Source of the DNA: Geobacter sp. UBA6802
GTDB lineage: Bacteria > Desulfobacterota > Desulfuromonadia > Geobacterales > Pseudopelobacteraceae
DNA: 6,075 nucleotides
Direction: 5' to 3'
Assembly: GCA_002452325.1 (NCBI GenBank)
Contig: DKFG01000136.1
Coordinates: 1-6,075, forward strand
Shown here: piece by piece, positions 1-4,972 of the stretch
Layout: every line of letters begins with the position of its first letter
How positions within the stretch are numbered: position 1 is the stretch's first letter
Position numbers and translations under genes: made by a program
The notes under the pieces: generated by a model
Told to the model about the DNA's origin: nothing
Seen by the model: the letters and a program-made list of their open reading frames with translations, nothing else
Databases searched by the model: none

Positions 1-161
1 TGCGGCACTTCGATGATGGCATCAACATCACACTGGGCCTGCCGATTATCCGTACCTCGGTGGACCACGGCACCGCTTACGACCTGGCCGGCACCGGCAC
101 TGCCTCCGCATCCAGCATGAAGGCCGCCATCAGAACTGCTGCCCGGCTGGCCGCAGCATGA
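1..161 (+). CDS. pdxA: 4-hydroxythreonine-4-phosphate dehydrogenase PdxA, C-terminal fragment
   Basis: Only the last 52 residues and the stop are in the window; the reading frame begins at base 3 and the gene continues off the left edge. The visible stretch carries the signature C-terminal segment of PdxA: HFDDGINITLGLP, then RTSVDHGTAYDLAGTG, then a short Ala-rich helix ending in TGA at 159-161. PdxA oxidises 4-phosphohydroxy-L-threonine with NAD in the DXP-dependent pathway to pyridoxal phosphate; the protein is a cytosolic metal-dependent dimer in characterised members. Its TGA overlaps the ATG of sfsA in an ATGA arrangement, so the two are probably co-transcribed and translationally coupled. 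The family assignment rests on the conserved SVDHGTAYD-AG motif and is strong even though the fragment is short. Confidence 0.93.
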   Translation, partial: RHFDDGINITLGLPIIRTSVDHGTAYDLAGTGTASASSMKAAIRTAARLAAA

Positions 162-856
162 AGCTTCCCCCGCTGATCCCCGGCAAACTGATCAAGCGCT
201 ATAAACGTTTTCTGGCTGATATTGAACTGGAAGACGGCTCGATGGTCACGGCCCACTGTCCCAACTCCGGTAGCATGCGGGGCTGTAACCGGCCCGGCAG
301 CCCGGTCATGCTCTCCAGAAGCGACAATCCCACCCGCAAGCTGGCCTACACCTGGGAACTAGTGCAGGTGGACGGTCACTGGGTCGGACTCAATACCATG
401 CTGCCCAACCGCCTGGTCGAAGAGGCGATCCTGAACGGGACTATCACTGAACTGCAGGGGTATGCGCGGCTGCGTCGGGAAGTAGCCTATGGCAGTGAAC
501 GCAGCCGGATCGATCTGTTACTGGATGGAGGGCTTGGACGCTGCTACGTTGAGGTCAAGAATGTGACCCTGGTGGAAGACGACCGGGCACTCTTCCCTGA
601 TGCGGTCACTGAGCGGGGACAGAAGCATCTGCGGGAGCTGCAGGAAGTGGTACAGAGCGGCCACCGCGGGGTGCTGCTGTTCACCGTGCAGCGGGGTGAC
701 GGCAGGGCGGTTGCACCGGCTGATGCTATTGATCCGGCCTACGGCAGGCTGCTGCGGAAGGCGGTGGCAAACGGCGTGGAGGCGCTGGCCTACCGGGCCA
801 TGGTGCAGCCGGAGGAGATCCGGCTGACCGAACGGCTGCCGGTGCTGCTCGACTAA
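158..856 (+). CDS. sfsA: SfsA family protein (DNA/RNA nuclease SfsA; sugar fermentation stimulation protein)
   Basis: This 232-residue protein has normal SfsA length. Diagnostic motifs are the N-terminal HCPNSGSMRG (about 33-42), the LPNRLVEEA segment (82-90), SRIDLLL followed by YVEVKNVTL (116-138), and FPDAVTERGQKHLREL (146-161). Asp119 with Glu132-x-Lys134 forms a PD-(D/E)xK-type nuclease signature, so the catalytic core appears intact. E. coli SfsA was named for stimulating maltose metabolism and binds DNA; nuclease activity is the current family view, but the substrate and role here are unknown. The ATG at 158 lies inside the pdxA stop (ATGA) with only a weak Shine-Dalgarno, which suggests coupling to pdxA translation rather than a separate promoter. 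Its TAA overlaps the stop codon of the convergent Dabb gene, and no terminator is visible between them. Confidence 0.95.
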   Translation: MKLPPLIPGKLIKRYKRFLADIELEDGSMVTAHCPNSGSMRGCNRPGSPVMLSRSDNPTRKLAYTWELVQVDGHWVGLNTMLPNRLVEEAILNGTITELQGYARLRREVAYGSERSRIDLLLDGGLGRCYVEVKNVTLVEDDRALFPDAVTERGQKHLRELQEVVQSGHRGVLLFTVQRGDGRAVAPADAIDPAYGRLLRKAVANGVEALAYRAMVQPEEIRLTERLPVLLD

Positions 857-1143
857 CTTTCGTAATCCACTGCCACAATGGATGAACAGTTGGCCTTCAT
901 AAACGGTACCACCTCACCGGCATGGTACGGATGCACCTGGTAGGCCTGCAGATCGGCAAGCGTATCAAATGTGGTGAGCAGAGCCACATCATAGGATCGC
1001 TCGGAACGGATCACGTCGATACCGGCCTCCAGATGGCGTAACTCGGCAATCTTGCCTTGCATTGAAAGCAGCTTGTCCCGCACGGCAGCAATCTTATCAG
1101 GAGTCTGCTCGGCCAGCTTGAAAAATACGATATGGGTTACCAT
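853..1143 (-). CDS. Dabb-domain (stress-responsive A/B barrel) protein
   Basis: The protein has 96 residues from the ATG at 1143. I chose this start because AAGGAGG (1157-1151) sits 7 bases upstream; a longer in-frame extension to 1224 would place this site and a promoter-like sequence inside coding DNA. The opening MVTHIVFFKL, central YDVALLTTF and the HPYHAGEVVPF segment (71-81) match the Dabb dimeric alpha/beta-barrel fold, about 95-100 residues, seen in plant stress-responsive proteins, polyketide and olivetolic acid cyclases and many bacterial proteins of unknown role. His4 and the HPYH pair (71-74) lie where some family members bind ligand. The gene is a single unit, divergent from the kinase-like gene and convergent with sfsA. 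The fold call is solid; the biochemical function cannot be stated. Confidence 0.88.
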   Translation of the reverse strand: MVTHIVFFKLAEQTPDKIAAVRDKLLSMQGKIAELRHLEAGIDVIRSERSYDVALLTTFDTLADLQAYQVHPYHAGEVVPFMKANCSSIVAVDYES

Positions 1144-1150
1144 ACTGATT

Positions 1151-1157
1151 CCTCCTT
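1151..1157 (-). promoter_or_regulatory. Shine-Dalgarno site of the Dabb gene
   Basis: AAGGAGG on the minus strand, 7 bases before the ATG at 1143. It decides the start codon in favour of the 96-residue protein over the longer in-frame reading. Confidence 0.85.
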
Positions 1158-1173
1158 GTGTTTGTGCTGCATT

Positions 1174-1203
1174 CAGATACCCCGCCTGACCGGTTACTGT
1201 CAA
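1174..1203 (-). promoter_or_regulatory. candidate sigma-70 promoter of the Dabb gene
   Basis: Reading the minus strand, a perfect -35 TTGACA (1203-1198) is followed by an 18-base spacer and a weak -10 TATCTG (1179-1174; three of six consensus bases). Transcription would start near 1167, giving a leader of about two dozen bases with the ribosome site at 1157-1151. The -35 is convincing and the -10 is poor. Confidence 0.4.
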
Positions 1204-1248
1204 CTCTCCTTGCAGTTCCGGCAATTCATGGTAGGCTTATCTGCAGAC

Positions 1249-1274
1249 GACCGTTGCAGCTGCTGACGGTCAGC
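1249..1274. repeat. overlapping inverted repeats upstream of the kinase-like gene
   Basis: GCTGAC-G-GTCAGC (1262-1274) is a perfect 6-base inverted repeat around one base. It overlaps a second pairing, GACCGT (1249-1254) with ACGGTC (1266-1271). Together they could be an operator or alternative hairpins just before the GGAGG site at 1285-1289. No T tract follows, so this is not a terminator. Confidence 0.35.
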
Positions 1275-1297
1275 CATTCTGTTCGGAGGTGACGACC

Positions 1298-1996
1298 ATG
1301 CCAGAATCTCGATTGATCCCTGCCATTGAAAGCCGTTTGAGCGCCCTGTTGGAAGTGACACGTCGCCAGAGTGGTCTCAAGCCCCAGGAAAAACCAGCCA
1401 AACCCACTATCACTCTCTCGCGCGAGTTCGGCTGTGAGGCTTATCCTGCTGCAGAACTGCTCCGGCAAGAGCTGGAAAAACGGACCAAGGAGAGTTGGTC
1501 CCTGATGGACAAGGCCCTGCTTGAAGAAGTAACCAGAAACCATAACCTTTCCGAGCAGGTGCTGCATAACCTGGGCGAGAAGAACCGCTTTCTAGATGAG
1601 TTCCTCTCAACCTTCTCCAACCGCTGGAGGAGTGACCGCGACTACTACCGTCTACTCTGTCGGCATATCATCGCCTTGGCAGAAGAGGGAAACGTGATCC
1701 TGATGGGACGCGGAGCACCGATCATCACCAACCGGATGAAGAACTGCTACCACTTCAGGATGTACGCCTCGTCTTCTTTCAAGGAGGCCTCTATTGCAAA
1801 ACGGATGGGGATTACTGCTGCAGAGGCCCGTGAACTGGTGGAGCGACGCCAGAAAGAGCGTGATGCCTTTATCCGCGATTTTCTTGACCGTGATCCCTAT
1901 GACCTGAGCTACTATCACCTGGTCTTCAACAATGACCGCAACAGCACCGAGATGACTGCCCGGACCATCTGCAGCTATCTGCTGTGTGACCGCTGA
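1298..1996 (+). CDS. cytidylate kinase-like family protein (P-loop kinase fold)
   Basis: The protein has 232 residues from ATG 1298, chosen over GTG 1289 because GGAGG (1285-1289) lies 8 bases before the ATG and overlaps the GTG. It resembles the cytidylate-kinase-like family (Pfam Cytidylate_kin2 type): TITLSREFGC at 37-46 in the P-loop position, a helical middle, GNVILMGRGAP (131-141), a lid-like RRQKERDAFIRDF (183-195), and the final HLVFNND segment (207-213). The usual glycine-rich GSGG part of the loop reads GCEAYPAAELL here, so nucleotide binding may be altered. The substrate is unknown; this is not canonical Cmk, which is normally involved in CMP/dCMP phosphorylation. About 36 residues precede the core. 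It is a monocistronic gene with a strong terminator 30 bases downstream, divergent from the Dabb gene. Confidence 0.82.
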   Translation: MPESRLIPAIESRLSALLEVTRRQSGLKPQEKPAKPTITLSREFGCEAYPAAELLRQELEKRTKESWSLMDKALLEEVTRNHNLSEQVLHNLGEKNRFLDEFLSTFSNRWRSDRDYYRLLCRHIIALAEEGNVILMGRGAPIITNRMKNCYHFRMYASSSFKEASIAKRMGITAAEARELVERRQKERDAFIRDFLDRDPYDLSYYHLVFNNDRNSTEMTARTICSYLLCDR

Positions 1997-2025
1997 TTTT
2001 TCGGATTAACTGCTTGACTGTTCTC

Positions 2026-2056
2026 GGAAAGGCCGGTTCTCCCGGCCTTTCCTTTT
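2026..2056 (+). terminator. Rho-independent terminator of the kinase-like gene
   Basis: A perfect 11-base stem, GGAAAGGCCGG (2026-2036) pairing with CCGGCCTTTCC (2042-2052), encloses a 5-base loop and is followed by TTTT. It lies 30 bases after the kinase stop and isolates that gene from mtgA. Confidence 0.92.
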
Positions 2057-2062
2057 GCCTGT

Positions 2063-2090
2063 TTGCGGACAGATCGATTTCTTGTATATC
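2063..2090 (+). promoter_or_regulatory. weak candidate promoter of mtgA
   Basis: TTGCGG (2063-2068), a 16-base spacer, then TATATC (2085-2090). It sits in the only free space between the upstream terminator and the mtgA start. A short inverted repeat, CTTG-N5-CAAG (2081-2093), covers the -10 and might be an operator. Matches to consensus are modest, so this is a positional guess. Confidence 0.28.
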
Positions 2091-2122
2091 AAGGCTGTAA
2101 TGTTCAGCATGCGGAGGTTGCG

Positions 2123-3049
2123 GTGAAAAAATTGGCGTTGGGTGCCCTGCTGCTGTTGCTGCTCTATCTTGGGTATATCGGTATTTCACTTGCCCTGTTG
2201 CCGCCGGTTGCCGACCTGGCTGATAAAAAACAGAATCTGACCATCCGGGTACGGGACTGGCAGGGTAAGGAGCACACCTACCTGCTGGGTCCCAAGAACC
2301 GCTACTGGACCTCGTCCGGTCGAATTCCGCCGGAAATGAAGTGGGCTGTAATTCTGGCTGAAGATGACAACTTTTATAAGCATGAAGGGATCGACGTCAA
2401 GGCAATCAGACAGGCGATCAAGCACGATCTTGAAAAGAGGAGCCTTACCCGGGGGGCATCCACGATTACCCAACAGGTGGCCAAGAATATCTTTCTTTCG
2501 CGGGAAAAGACCATCACCCGCAAGCTGAAAGAGGTCTATCTGGCCTGGCGGATGGAGCAGGAGCTGACCAAGGGACGAATCCTGGAGCTGTATCTGAATG
2601 TGGTGGAACTGGGGCCGATGGTATACGGCATCGGCCACGGCTCGCACTATTACTTCGGTAAACCCGCCGCAGCGCTCACCCCTCGGGAATCCGCCTTCCT
2701 GGCCGCTATGCTCCCCGGCCCCCGGGTAGCTTACAACCCCTACCGAAATCTGGGCAAGGTACTGAAACGATCAGACATGATCCTGCGCAGGATGCAGGCC
2801 AGGGGCGTAATCAGCACTGATGAACTGCAGGCAGCCCTGGCAACAGCTCCCAACATAGCCGGACTGCAGCGCAAGATAGATACCACCGTACACCGGGAGG
2901 CGATCATGCAACCGCTGTCATCGGCAGTGCTCGCGGCCCCTGCTGATGTTGTTGACAGCGTTGCAGCCGAACCAGTGATGCCTACGCCTCTTGAATCCAA
3001 CCAGATACCCCCACCGGGGCCACCGGTCGGGGGTGCGGGAAGGCCGTAA
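2123..3049 (+). CDS. mtgA: monofunctional biosynthetic peptidoglycan transglycosylase (GT51)
   Basis: The protein has 308 residues from GTG 2123, which has GGAGG (2113-2117) 5 bases upstream; an upstream TTG at 2063 would add 20 residues with no ribosome site. MtgA polymerises glycan strands from lipid II at the inner membrane. An N-terminal membrane anchor spans about residues 4-26. All GT51 motifs are present: EDDNFYKHEGID (80-91, catalytic Glu80), RGASTITQQVAKN (110-122), RKLKEVYLA (133-141, second Glu137), KGRILELYLN (150-159) and ESAFLAAMLPGP (189-200). There is no transpeptidase domain, so it is monofunctional. After the core (about residue 245) comes a tail of about 60 residues, rich in Pro, Ala and Val and probably disordered; typical MtgA proteins are about 230-250 residues. 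The closely following TatD gene is probably co-transcribed. Confidence 0.95.
   Translation: MKKLALGALLLLLLYLGYIGISLALLPPVADLADKKQNLTIRVRDWQGKEHTYLLGPKNRYWTSSGRIPPEMKWAVILAEDDNFYKHEGIDVKAIRQAIKHDLEKRSLTRGASTITQQVAKNIFLSREKTITRKLKEVYLAWRMEQELTKGRILELYLNVVELGPMVYGIGHGSHYYFGKPAAALTPRESAFLAAMLPGPRVAYNPYRNLGKVLKRSDMILRRMQARGVISTDELQAALATAPNIAGLQRKIDTTVHREAIMQPLSSAVLAAPADVVDSVAAEPVMPTPLESNQIPPPGPPVGGAGRP
3007..3034 (+). repeat. strong GC-rich hairpin at the 3' end of mtgA
   Basis: ACCCCCACCGG (3007-3017) pairs with CCGGTCGGGGGT (3023-3034) except for one bulged C at 3028, giving an 11-pair stem and a 5-base loop. It lies inside the mtgA coding region, encoding the Pro/Gly tail, just before the mini-ORF and the TatD gene. 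No T tract follows, so it is not a standard terminator; RNA processing, mRNA protection or a codon-composition by-product are possible. Confidence 0.6.
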
Positions 3050-3051
3050 CC

Positions 3052-3075
3052 ATGCCATTGCAGGCACAGCTCTGA
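3052..3075 (+). CDS. possible 7-residue leader mini-ORF coupled to the TatD-family gene
   Basis: ATG at 3052 opens a 7-codon frame (MPLQAQL) whose TGA (3073-3075) overlaps the ATG of the TatD gene as TGATG. A reasonable Shine-Dalgarno, GGGAAGG (3037-3043), sits 8 bases before this ATG, whereas the TatD start has none of its own. Translation of the mini-ORF could therefore bring ribosomes to the TatD start by re-initiation. The peptide itself has no recognisable function, and a frame this short can occur by chance. Confidence 0.35.
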   Translation: MPLQAQL

Positions 3076-3830
3076 TGTTGGTTGACACCCACTGCCACCT
3101 GAATCTACCACCGTTGATCAGCCAGCTTGATGAACTGCTGCTAGAGGCCCGCACCGCCGGAATAGAGCGCTGGATTGTCCCTGCCGTACACCCTGACGAT
3201 TGGGGCCAGCTAGCACAGTTGGCCCGCACCACTCCGGGGGTACGTCCGGCATACGGTATTCATCCACTGCATGCAGCAACGGTTACGGCTGACTGCCTTG
3301 CCCGTCTTGACCGAATAGCAGCCGAAGGGGTAGCCATCGGAGAGATCGGACTGGACGGCACCTTTGGCAACCAGTATCTGCAGGAGCAACTCTTCCGTGC
3401 CCAGCTGCGGATTGCCAGCACCCACGACCTACCGGTGCTGATCCATTGTCGTCGCGCCATCGGTCGGACGATCGAGGTTATGCGCGCAGAAGGTGTTGCA
3501 ACAGTGGGCGGTATCATGCATGCCTTTTCCGGTTCCTGCGAATCGGCACGGGACTGCCTGCGTCTTAACCTTGTCCTGTCGATCTCAGGCGTGGTGACTC
3601 GTCCGGGGGCTGTCCGGCTACAACAAGTCTGTCGTGAACTGTCGCTACAACAGCTGGTACTGGAGACTGACGCCCCTGATCTGACACCGTTTACAAGGGG
3701 TCAGACATCAAATCGTCCGGCTTGGCTGTCAGATACGGCAACGGCTCTGGCCGAGCTGAAGGGCTGTACAATTGAGGAGGTTGCACACACCACCAGCGCC
3801 ACGGCTCACCGGGTTGTCGGTCGGCTCTGA
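3075..3830 (+). CDS. TatD-family metal-dependent hydrolase (YjjV-like)
   Basis: The protein has 251 residues from ATG 3075, which puts the DTHCH metal motif right at the N-terminus as usual in the family. Metal ligands expected for the TatD TIM barrel are all present: His6 and His8 (DTHCHL), Glu90 (GEIGLD), His124 (LIHCR), His149 (MHAFSGS) and Asp199 (LETDAPD). The DxxPP-like start, HAFSGS and the NRPAWL segment (213-218) resemble E. coli YjjV more than TatD itself. Family members are reported as metal-dependent deoxyribonucleases or phosphoesterases; the substrate here is unknown. The start lacks a clear Shine-Dalgarno and overlaps the stop of a 7-codon mini-ORF. It lies 25 bases after the mtgA stop and is probably in the same transcript. 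Confidence 0.93.
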   Translation: MLVDTHCHLNLPPLISQLDELLLEARTAGIERWIVPAVHPDDWGQLAQLARTTPGVRPAYGIHPLHAATVTADCLARLDRIAAEGVAIGEIGLDGTFGNQYLQEQLFRAQLRIASTHDLPVLIHCRRAIGRTIEVMRAEGVATVGGIMHAFSGSCESARDCLRLNLVLSISGVVTRPGAVRLQQVCRELSLQQLVLETDAPDLTPFTRGQTSNRPAWLSDTATALAELKGCTIEEVAHTTSATAHRVVGRL

Positions 3831-3837
3831 AAGCAGC

Positions 3838-3866
3838 TTGTCCCCTTTTGTACCCCATGCTACAGT
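3838..3866 (+). promoter_or_regulatory. candidate sigma-70 promoter of the dihaem cytochrome gene
   Basis: TTGTCC (3838-3843; four of six), a 17-base spacer, then TACAGT (3861-3866; four of six). It would start transcription near 3873 with a very short leader before the AAGGAGG ribosome site at 3877-3883. The spacing is ideal and the hexamers are moderate. Confidence 0.4.
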
Positions 3867-3888
3867 ACCGTGAAAAAAGGAGGACCAT

Positions 3889-4230
3889 ATGAAACAGTTT
3901 CTGCCTGCTGCCATGCTGCTTCTCATCGCCGTACCCGGTTGCAGTATGTTTACGGCCTGGAAGACCATCCCGCCACCCGGCGGGTGTGATCAGTGCCACA
4001 CGGTTGAGATCGCCGCCAATTGGGCCGTTGGCTATCGCGCAGCCACGCTTTCAAGCGACACCGGGCAGCTGGCCTTCCAGAGTCCTCAGCACAATACCCC
4101 CATTCGCCAAGACCAGCCCGGCTCTGCCCTTGAACTGCGCAAAAACGATGATCCCCGCTGTTTTAGCTGCCACAACGCGCCAACTTCGGCCCACAAGGAG
4201 CGGACCGGCAAATTTCACCATGGCCGTTAA
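3889..4230 (+). CDS. small dihaem c-type cytochrome, predicted lipoprotein
   Basis: The protein has 113 residues with AAGGAGG (3877-3883) 5 bases before the ATG. The N-terminus is a lipoprotein signal: MKQ, a hydrophobic stretch, then VPGC with Cys18 as the likely lipidated residue (Pro at -2 makes the lipobox imperfect). Two CxxCH haem-attachment motifs follow, CDQCH (33-37) and CFSCH (91-95), separated by an unusually long gap of 53 residues. Extra histidines at 68, 102, 110 and 111 could act as distal haem ligands. It should be exported, lipidated and matured by the cytochrome c assembly system, and act in periplasmic or outer-membrane electron transfer, as many Geobacter cytochromes do. 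I recognise no named family; partner and potential are unknown. It probably has its own promoter. Confidence 0.85.
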   Translation: MKQFLPAAMLLLIAVPGCSMFTAWKTIPPPGGCDQCHTVEIAANWAVGYRAATLSSDTGQLAFQSPQHNTPIRQDQPGSALELRKNDDPRCFSCHNAPTSAHKERTGKFHHGR

Positions 4231-4237
4231 TTTATTA

Positions 4238-4265
4238 TTGACATAACTATTATAGCGCGTATAGT
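4238..4265 (+). promoter_or_regulatory. strong sigma-70 promoter of the Ala/Pro-rich lipoprotein gene
   Basis: A perfect -35 TTGACA (4238-4243), a 16-base spacer and a -10 TATAGT (4260-4265; five of six). It lies in an AT-rich stretch immediately after the cytochrome stop. Transcription would begin near 4272, giving a leader of nearly 60 bases that contains the inverted repeat at 4286-4302. This is the best promoter in the window. Confidence 0.75.
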
Positions 4266-4285
4266 TTTCGTTTGTTGCTGACATT

Positions 4286-4302
4286 ACCCTGCACTGCAGG
4301 GT
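4286..4302 (+). repeat. perfect inverted repeat in the lipoprotein mRNA leader
   Basis: ACCCTGCA (4286-4293), one central C, then TGCAGGGT (4295-4302). In RNA this can fold as a 7-pair stem with a 3-base loop; in DNA it is a near-palindromic protein-binding site about 15-30 bases downstream of the predicted transcription start. No T tract follows, so it is unlikely to terminate transcription. Operator or mRNA-stabilising hairpin are both possible. Confidence 0.6.
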
Positions 4303-4328
4303 CAACTAAAACCATGAGGTGAACACAC

Positions 4329-4562
4329 ATGAAAAAGCTTCTCTCCCTGTCCCTGGTACTCGCACTGGCCCTTGGCGTAGCCGCTGGCTGCAAGAAGCAA
4401 GAGCCTGCTCCTGCACCCACTCCTGCTACTGAAGCCCCCAAGGCTCCTGAAGCACAAGCACCTGTTTCTTCCGCTCAGGCTGCTCCTGCTGCTGCTCCAG
4501 CAGCAGACGCTGCTGCTCCTGCTGCTGCTCCCGCAGCACCGGCTGCTGAGAAGAAGCACTAA
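4329..4562 (+). CDS. small Ala/Pro-rich lipoprotein
   Basis: The protein has 77 residues with GAGGTGA (4316-4322) 6 bases before the ATG. A clear lipoprotein signal peptide (MKKLLSLSLVLALALGVAAGC) ends in the lipobox VAAGC, with Cys21 as the lipid site; Lys at 22-23 and the absence of Asp at +2 are compatible with outer-membrane sorting, by E. coli rules. The mature part of 57 residues contains 25 Ala and 12 Pro, with a few charged residues, and ends EKKH. It is probably an extended, disordered envelope tether or spacer, with no enzymatic domain. Ala and Pro codons are largely GCT and CCT, unlike the GC-ending codons of its neighbours, which with the strong promoter suggests high expression. 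The repetitive DNA is slippage-prone. The exact function is unknown. Confidence 0.82.
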   Translation: MKKLLSLSLVLALALGVAAGCKKQEPAPAPTPATEAPKAPEAQAPVSSAQAAPAAAPAADAAAPAAAPAAPAAEKKH

Positions 4563-4575
4563 TCTGTACCAGATT
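4561..4575 (+). repeat. short inverted repeat ahead of the terminator
   Basis: AATCTG (4561-4566) and CAGATT (4570-4575) flank TAC. It begins at the lipoprotein stop codon and directly precedes the main terminator hairpin. It may protect the mRNA 3' end or be chance. Confidence 0.35.
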
Positions 4576-4582
4576 CGTAAAA

Positions 4583-4611
4583 GGCCTGCGGATATCCGCA
4601 GGTCTTTTTTT
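4583..4611 (+). terminator. Rho-independent terminator of the Ala/Pro-rich lipoprotein gene
   Basis: CCTGCGG (4585-4591) pairs with CCGCAGG (4596-4602) around ATAT; the whole 18-base core is a perfect palindrome. It is followed by TCTTTTTTT. The geometry is textbook, 20 bases after the stop codon. Confidence 0.93.
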
Positions 4612-4634
4612 ATGCCTTTTTCTGAGGTACTACG

Positions 4635-4970
4635 ATGCACGAGATGGCCATCACCCAGGGAATTGTTGATATCTGCCTGCAGCATGCACACGACAAGCAG
4701 ATCAGGCAGGTAGTGATTGAGATCGGCGACCTTTCCGGCGTGGTCCCTGAAGCGGTTACCTTCTGTTTCAGTGCCTGCACTGTGGATACCCTGGCTGCAG
4801 AGGCACGGCTTGAGATACGGCAGGTGTCGGGGTTGGGCCAGTGCCTTGATTGCGGTACGGAACAACCGCTGGAACGATTGTATGATCCCTGCAGACAGTG
4901 TGGAAGTTATGCACTGAGGCTGCTGAAGGGTGAGGAATTACGTGTGGTGGAACTTGAGATTGATGACTGA
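4635..4970 (+). CDS. hypA: hydrogenase/urease nickel incorporation protein HypA
   Basis: The protein has 111 residues, normal HypA length, with GAGGT (4624-4628) 6 bases before the ATG. The N-terminal MHEM carries the nickel-binding His2 and Glu3, followed by the typical AITQGIVDIC helix. The zinc domain has two CxxC pairs, Cys70/Cys73 and Cys86/Cys89, and the C-terminal GEELRVVELEID strand is typical. HypA works in the cytosol with HypB to deliver nickel to the large subunit of [NiFe] hydrogenases. No other hyp or hydrogenase gene is in the window. The start lies only 23 bases past the upstream terminator's T tract, so no room exists for a normal promoter after it; expression may depend on read-through or a promoter within the lipoprotein gene. 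Confidence 0.96.
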   Translation: MHEMAITQGIVDICLQHAHDKQIRQVVIEIGDLSGVVPEAVTFCFSACTVDTLAAEARLEIRQVSGLGQCLDCGTEQPLERLYDPCRQCGSYALRLLKGEELRVVELEIDD

Positions 4971-4972
4971 AG

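Noticed and set aside
1144..1224. N-terminal extension of the Dabb protein by 27 residues
   Set aside because: The strong AAGGAGG at 1157-1151 lies 7 bases before the internal ATG, and the Dabb fold begins at that Met; the extension would cover a TTGACA-type promoter element.
2063..2122. Upstream TTG start for MtgA adding 20 residues
   Set aside because: No ribosome site precedes it; GTG 2123 has GGAGG at 5 bases and places the membrane anchor right at the N-terminus, as usual.
2991..3074. Upstream TTG start for the TatD-family protein
   Set aside because: It would overlap mtgA by about 60 bases and put 28 unrelated residues before the DTHCH motif, which normally starts the family.
4286..4302. 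Inverted repeat considered as a terminator for the cytochrome gene
   Set aside because: No T tract follows on the plus strand, and it lies downstream of a near-consensus promoter for the next gene, so it belongs to that gene's leader.
4430..4550. Triplet-repeat region considered as a direct-repeat or CRISPR-like array
   Set aside because: The repetition is explained by Ala and Pro codons in one frame; there are no evenly spaced identical repeats or spacers.
4302..4865. Long minus-strand reading frame opposite the lipoprotein and hypA genes
   Set aside because: It is the Ser/Arg/Cys-rich shadow of the GCT/CCT repeats and of hypA, crosses a strong terminator, and has no recognisable domain.
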